DNA from: Polaribacter sp. HaHaR_3_91 | GTDB taxonomy: Bacteria; Bacteroidota; Bacteroidia; Flavobacteriales; Flavobacteriaceae | Direction of reading: 5' to 3' | Length of the DNA: 64,000 nucleotides | NCBI RefSeq assembly: GCF_019278525.1 | Contig: NZ_CP058986.1 | Location: 2,328,001-2,392,000 of the forward strand | In this document: piece by piece, positions 62,333-64,000 of the stretch | Layout of the letters: each line of letters starts with the position of its first letter | Numbering within the stretch: the stretch's first letter is position 1 | Notes under the pieces: model-generated | What the model was told of the DNA's origin: nothing | Database searches by the model: none | Seen by the model: the letters and a program-made list of their open reading frames with translations, nothing else | Translations under genes and position numbers: made by a program

Positions 62333-64000
62333 ATGAACTTTAACAATTATACAACAAAATCGCAAGAGACCATACAAATGGCGCAACAGATTGCGCAAGG
62401 TTTTGGTCATAATCAAATAGAAAATGAACATATTTTTAAAGCTTTAACAGAAGTAGATGAAAATGTTTTACCTTTTCTTTTGAAAAAATTAAACATTAAT
62501 ATAAATATTGTAAACCAAATTTTAGACAAACAACTAGAGAGTTTACCTAAAGTTTCTGGTGCAGAATTAATGATTTCTAGAGAAGCTAGTAAAACCTTAA
62601 CAGAAGCAGCTGTTATTGCAAAAAAGATGAAAGATGATTATGTTTCTATTGAACATTTAATTCTGGCTATTTTTAAGTCTAAAAGTAATATTGCACAAGT
62701 TTTAAAAGACCAAGGTGTCACAGAAAAGCATTTACAAGCAGCTATTGATGAGTTAAGAAAAGGAGAAAGAGTAACTTCTCAAAGTCAAGAAGAAACCTAT
62801 AATTCTTTAAATAAATTTGCTAAAAACTTAAATCAATTAGCGCAAGACGGCAAATTAGATCCTGTAATTGGTAGAGATGAAGAAATCCGTAGATTATTAC
62901 AGATTTTATCTCGTAGAACAAAAAATAATCCAATTTTAGTTGGAGAACCAGGAACCGGAAAAACGGCTATTGCAGAAGGTTTAGCGCACAGAATTGTTGA
63001 TGGTGATGTACCAGAAAACCTAAAAGGAAAACTAATTTTTTCTTTGGATATGGGTGCATTAATTGCAGGTGCAAAATATAAAGGAGAATTTGAAGAGCGT
63101 TTAAAAGCTGTAATTAAAGAGGTAACAAGCGCCGATGGAGATATTGTGCTATTTATTGATGAAATTCACACTTTAGTTGGTGCTGGTGGTGGAAATGGAG
63201 CTATGGATGCTGCAAATATTCTAAAACCCGCTTTAGCACGTGGAGAATTGCGTGCAATTGGTGCAACTACGTTGGATGAATATCAGAAATATTTTGAAAA
63301 AGACAAAGCTTTAGAAAGACGTTTTCAGAAAGTGCAAGTTAATGAACCTGATACAGAAAGTGCCATTTCTATTTTACGAGGAATTAAAGATAAATATGAA
63401 ACTCACCACAAGGTTCGTATTAAAGATGAAGCCATTATTGGTGCGGTAGAATTATCTCAGCGTTATATTACCAATCGTTTTTTACCAGATAAAGCGATTG
63501 ATTTAATGGATGAAGCAATGGCTAAACTGCGTATGGAAATCAATTCTAAACCAGAAGAACTAGATGTTTTAGACAGAAAGGTGATGCAATTAGAAATTGA
63601 AATTGAAGCCATAAAACGTGAAAAAGATGAGAACAAGTTAAAATCTTTACGTTCTGATTTAGCGAATCTAAAAGAAGAACGAAATGAGATGAACGCAAAA
63701 TGGAAATCGGAAAAAGATGTAGTTGATAATATCCAAAATGCAAAAGCTGCCATAGAAGATTTAAAGATGGAAGCGGAAAAAGCAGAACGTGATGGAGATT
63801 ATGGTAAAGTTGCCGAAATTAGATATGGGAAAATTAAAAAAGCCCAAGAAGATTTAGAAGGTTTCCAAAAAGTTTTAGCAGAGAATCAATCTGAAAAATC
63901 TTTGATAAAAGAAGAAGTAACTTATGATGATATTGCTGAAGTAGTTGCTAAATGGACTGGTGTTCCGGTGACAAAAATGATTCAATCTGAGCGTGAAAAA
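62333..64000 (+). CDS. clpB: ATP-dependent disaggregase ClpB, 5' part (continues outside the window)
   Basis: The first 556 codons of ClpB run in frame to the window edge. MNFNNYTTKSQETIQMAQQI starts the Clp N domain, with two repeats (QEAL-like 'GHNQIENEHIFKALTEV' and 'DDYVSIEHLILAI'). The first AAA+ domain has Walker A VGEPGTGKTAIAEGL, Walker B IVLFIDEIHTLVGAGG and the sensor-type segment AIGATTLDEY. The ClpB/Hsp104 middle coiled coil starts near residue 400 (VLDRKVMQLEIEIEAIKREK). The visible end, VVAKWTGVPVTKMIQSEREK, leads into the second AAA+ domain. The coiled coil distinguishes it from ClpA and ClpC. No CIRCE element is seen upstream. Confidence 0.94.
   Translation, partial: MNFNNYTTKSQETIQMAQQIAQGFGHNQIENEHIFKALTEVDENVLPFLLKKLNININIVNQILDKQLESLPKVSGAELMISREASKTLTEAAVIAKKMKDDYVSIEHLILAIFKSKSNIAQVLKDQGVTEKHLQAAIDELRKGERVTSQSQEETYNSLNKFAKNLNQLAQDGKLDPVIGRDEEIRRLLQILSRRTKNNPILVGEPGTGKTAIAEGLAHRIVDGDVPENLKGKLIFSLDMGALIAGAKYKGEFEERLKAVIKEVTSADGDIVLFIDEIHTLVGAGGGNGAMDAANILKPALARGELRAIGATTLDEYQKYFEKDKALERRFQKVQVNEPDTESAISILRGIKDKYETHHKVRIKDEAIIGAVELSQRYITNRFLPDKAIDLMDEAMAKLRMEINSKPEELDVLDRKVMQLEIEIEAIKREKDENKLKSLRSDLANLKEERNEMNAKWKSEKDVVDNIQNAKAAIEDLKMEAEKAERDGDYGKVAEIRYGKIKKAQEDLEGFQKVLAENQSEKSLIKEEVTYDDIAEVVAKWTGVPVTKMIQSEREK

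Overview
The window looks like a chromosomal stretch from a marine member of the Flavobacteriaceae, with a Polaribacter-like flavour. The DNA is very AT-rich, and genes mostly lack Shine-Dalgarno sites. Several promoters carry the Bacteroidota -7 box TAnnTTTG. The gene set is typical: an Oar-like TonB receptor, a bacillithiol-type YtxJ, an UpxY antiterminator, short (463 aa) arginine decarboxylase, Tex, and a lysA-type DAP decarboxylase. The genus is inference; the phylum is well supported. I saw no rRNA, tRNA, CRISPR array, intact insertion sequence or prophage.

Layout. 1-3.3 kb: parC (cut by the window edge) and parE, separated by a small membrane-protein gene, a decayed ORF6N gene and a dispersed repeat. 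3.6-8.3 kb: lysA, a FAH-family hydrolase, a GNAT acetyltransferase and tex, followed by a small antitoxin-like gene and a duplicated scrap of the tex 3' end. 9.1-15.2 kb: topB, an acyl-CoA ligase, a sterol-desaturase-family enzyme and a small hypothetical gene. 15.2-21 kb: a large TonB-dependent receptor, the rpsF-rpsR-rplI operon and alanine dehydrogenase. 21.2-23.8 kb: an ECF sigma factor, a putative anti-sigma protein and an outer-membrane barrel. 23.9-25.5 kb: an unrecognised pair, a soluble protein plus a four-helix membrane protein. 25.8-30.1 kb: a MacAB-like export operon. 30.4-33.3 kb: a DCC thiol protein, a HAD phosphatase and an OLD-family ATPase/TOPRIM nuclease.

33.5-52.8 kb, all on the minus strand, is a Wzx/Wzy-type surface polysaccharide locus. 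It starts with an UpxY/NusG-like antiterminator, then flippase, five GT4 and one GT2 glycosyltransferases, a polymerase, two hexapeptide acyltransferases, an MBOAT/SGNH O-acylation pair, the TagA and WecA-type initiating enzymes, and finally Wza and Wzc. It has no sugar-nucleotide synthesis genes, so precursors must come from elsewhere. The gap after upxY holds a tiny membrane ORF and coding scraps.

53.6-59.6 kb contains a lipoprotein gene and a polyamine operon: arginine decarboxylase, agmatinase, a GNAT-nitrilase fusion, a deoxyhypusine-synthase-like protein whose catalytic lysine position is glycine, and a small acidic protein. Arginine would go to agmatine and then putrescine; the last enzymes probably act on putrescine or a product of it, but their reactions are open. 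60-64 kb: a DEAD/DEAH helicase, ytxJ and the 5' part of clpB.

The best candidates for undescribed biology are the lysine-less DHS homologue with its fused amidase partner, and the soluble-plus-membrane gene pair at 23.9-25.5 kb.
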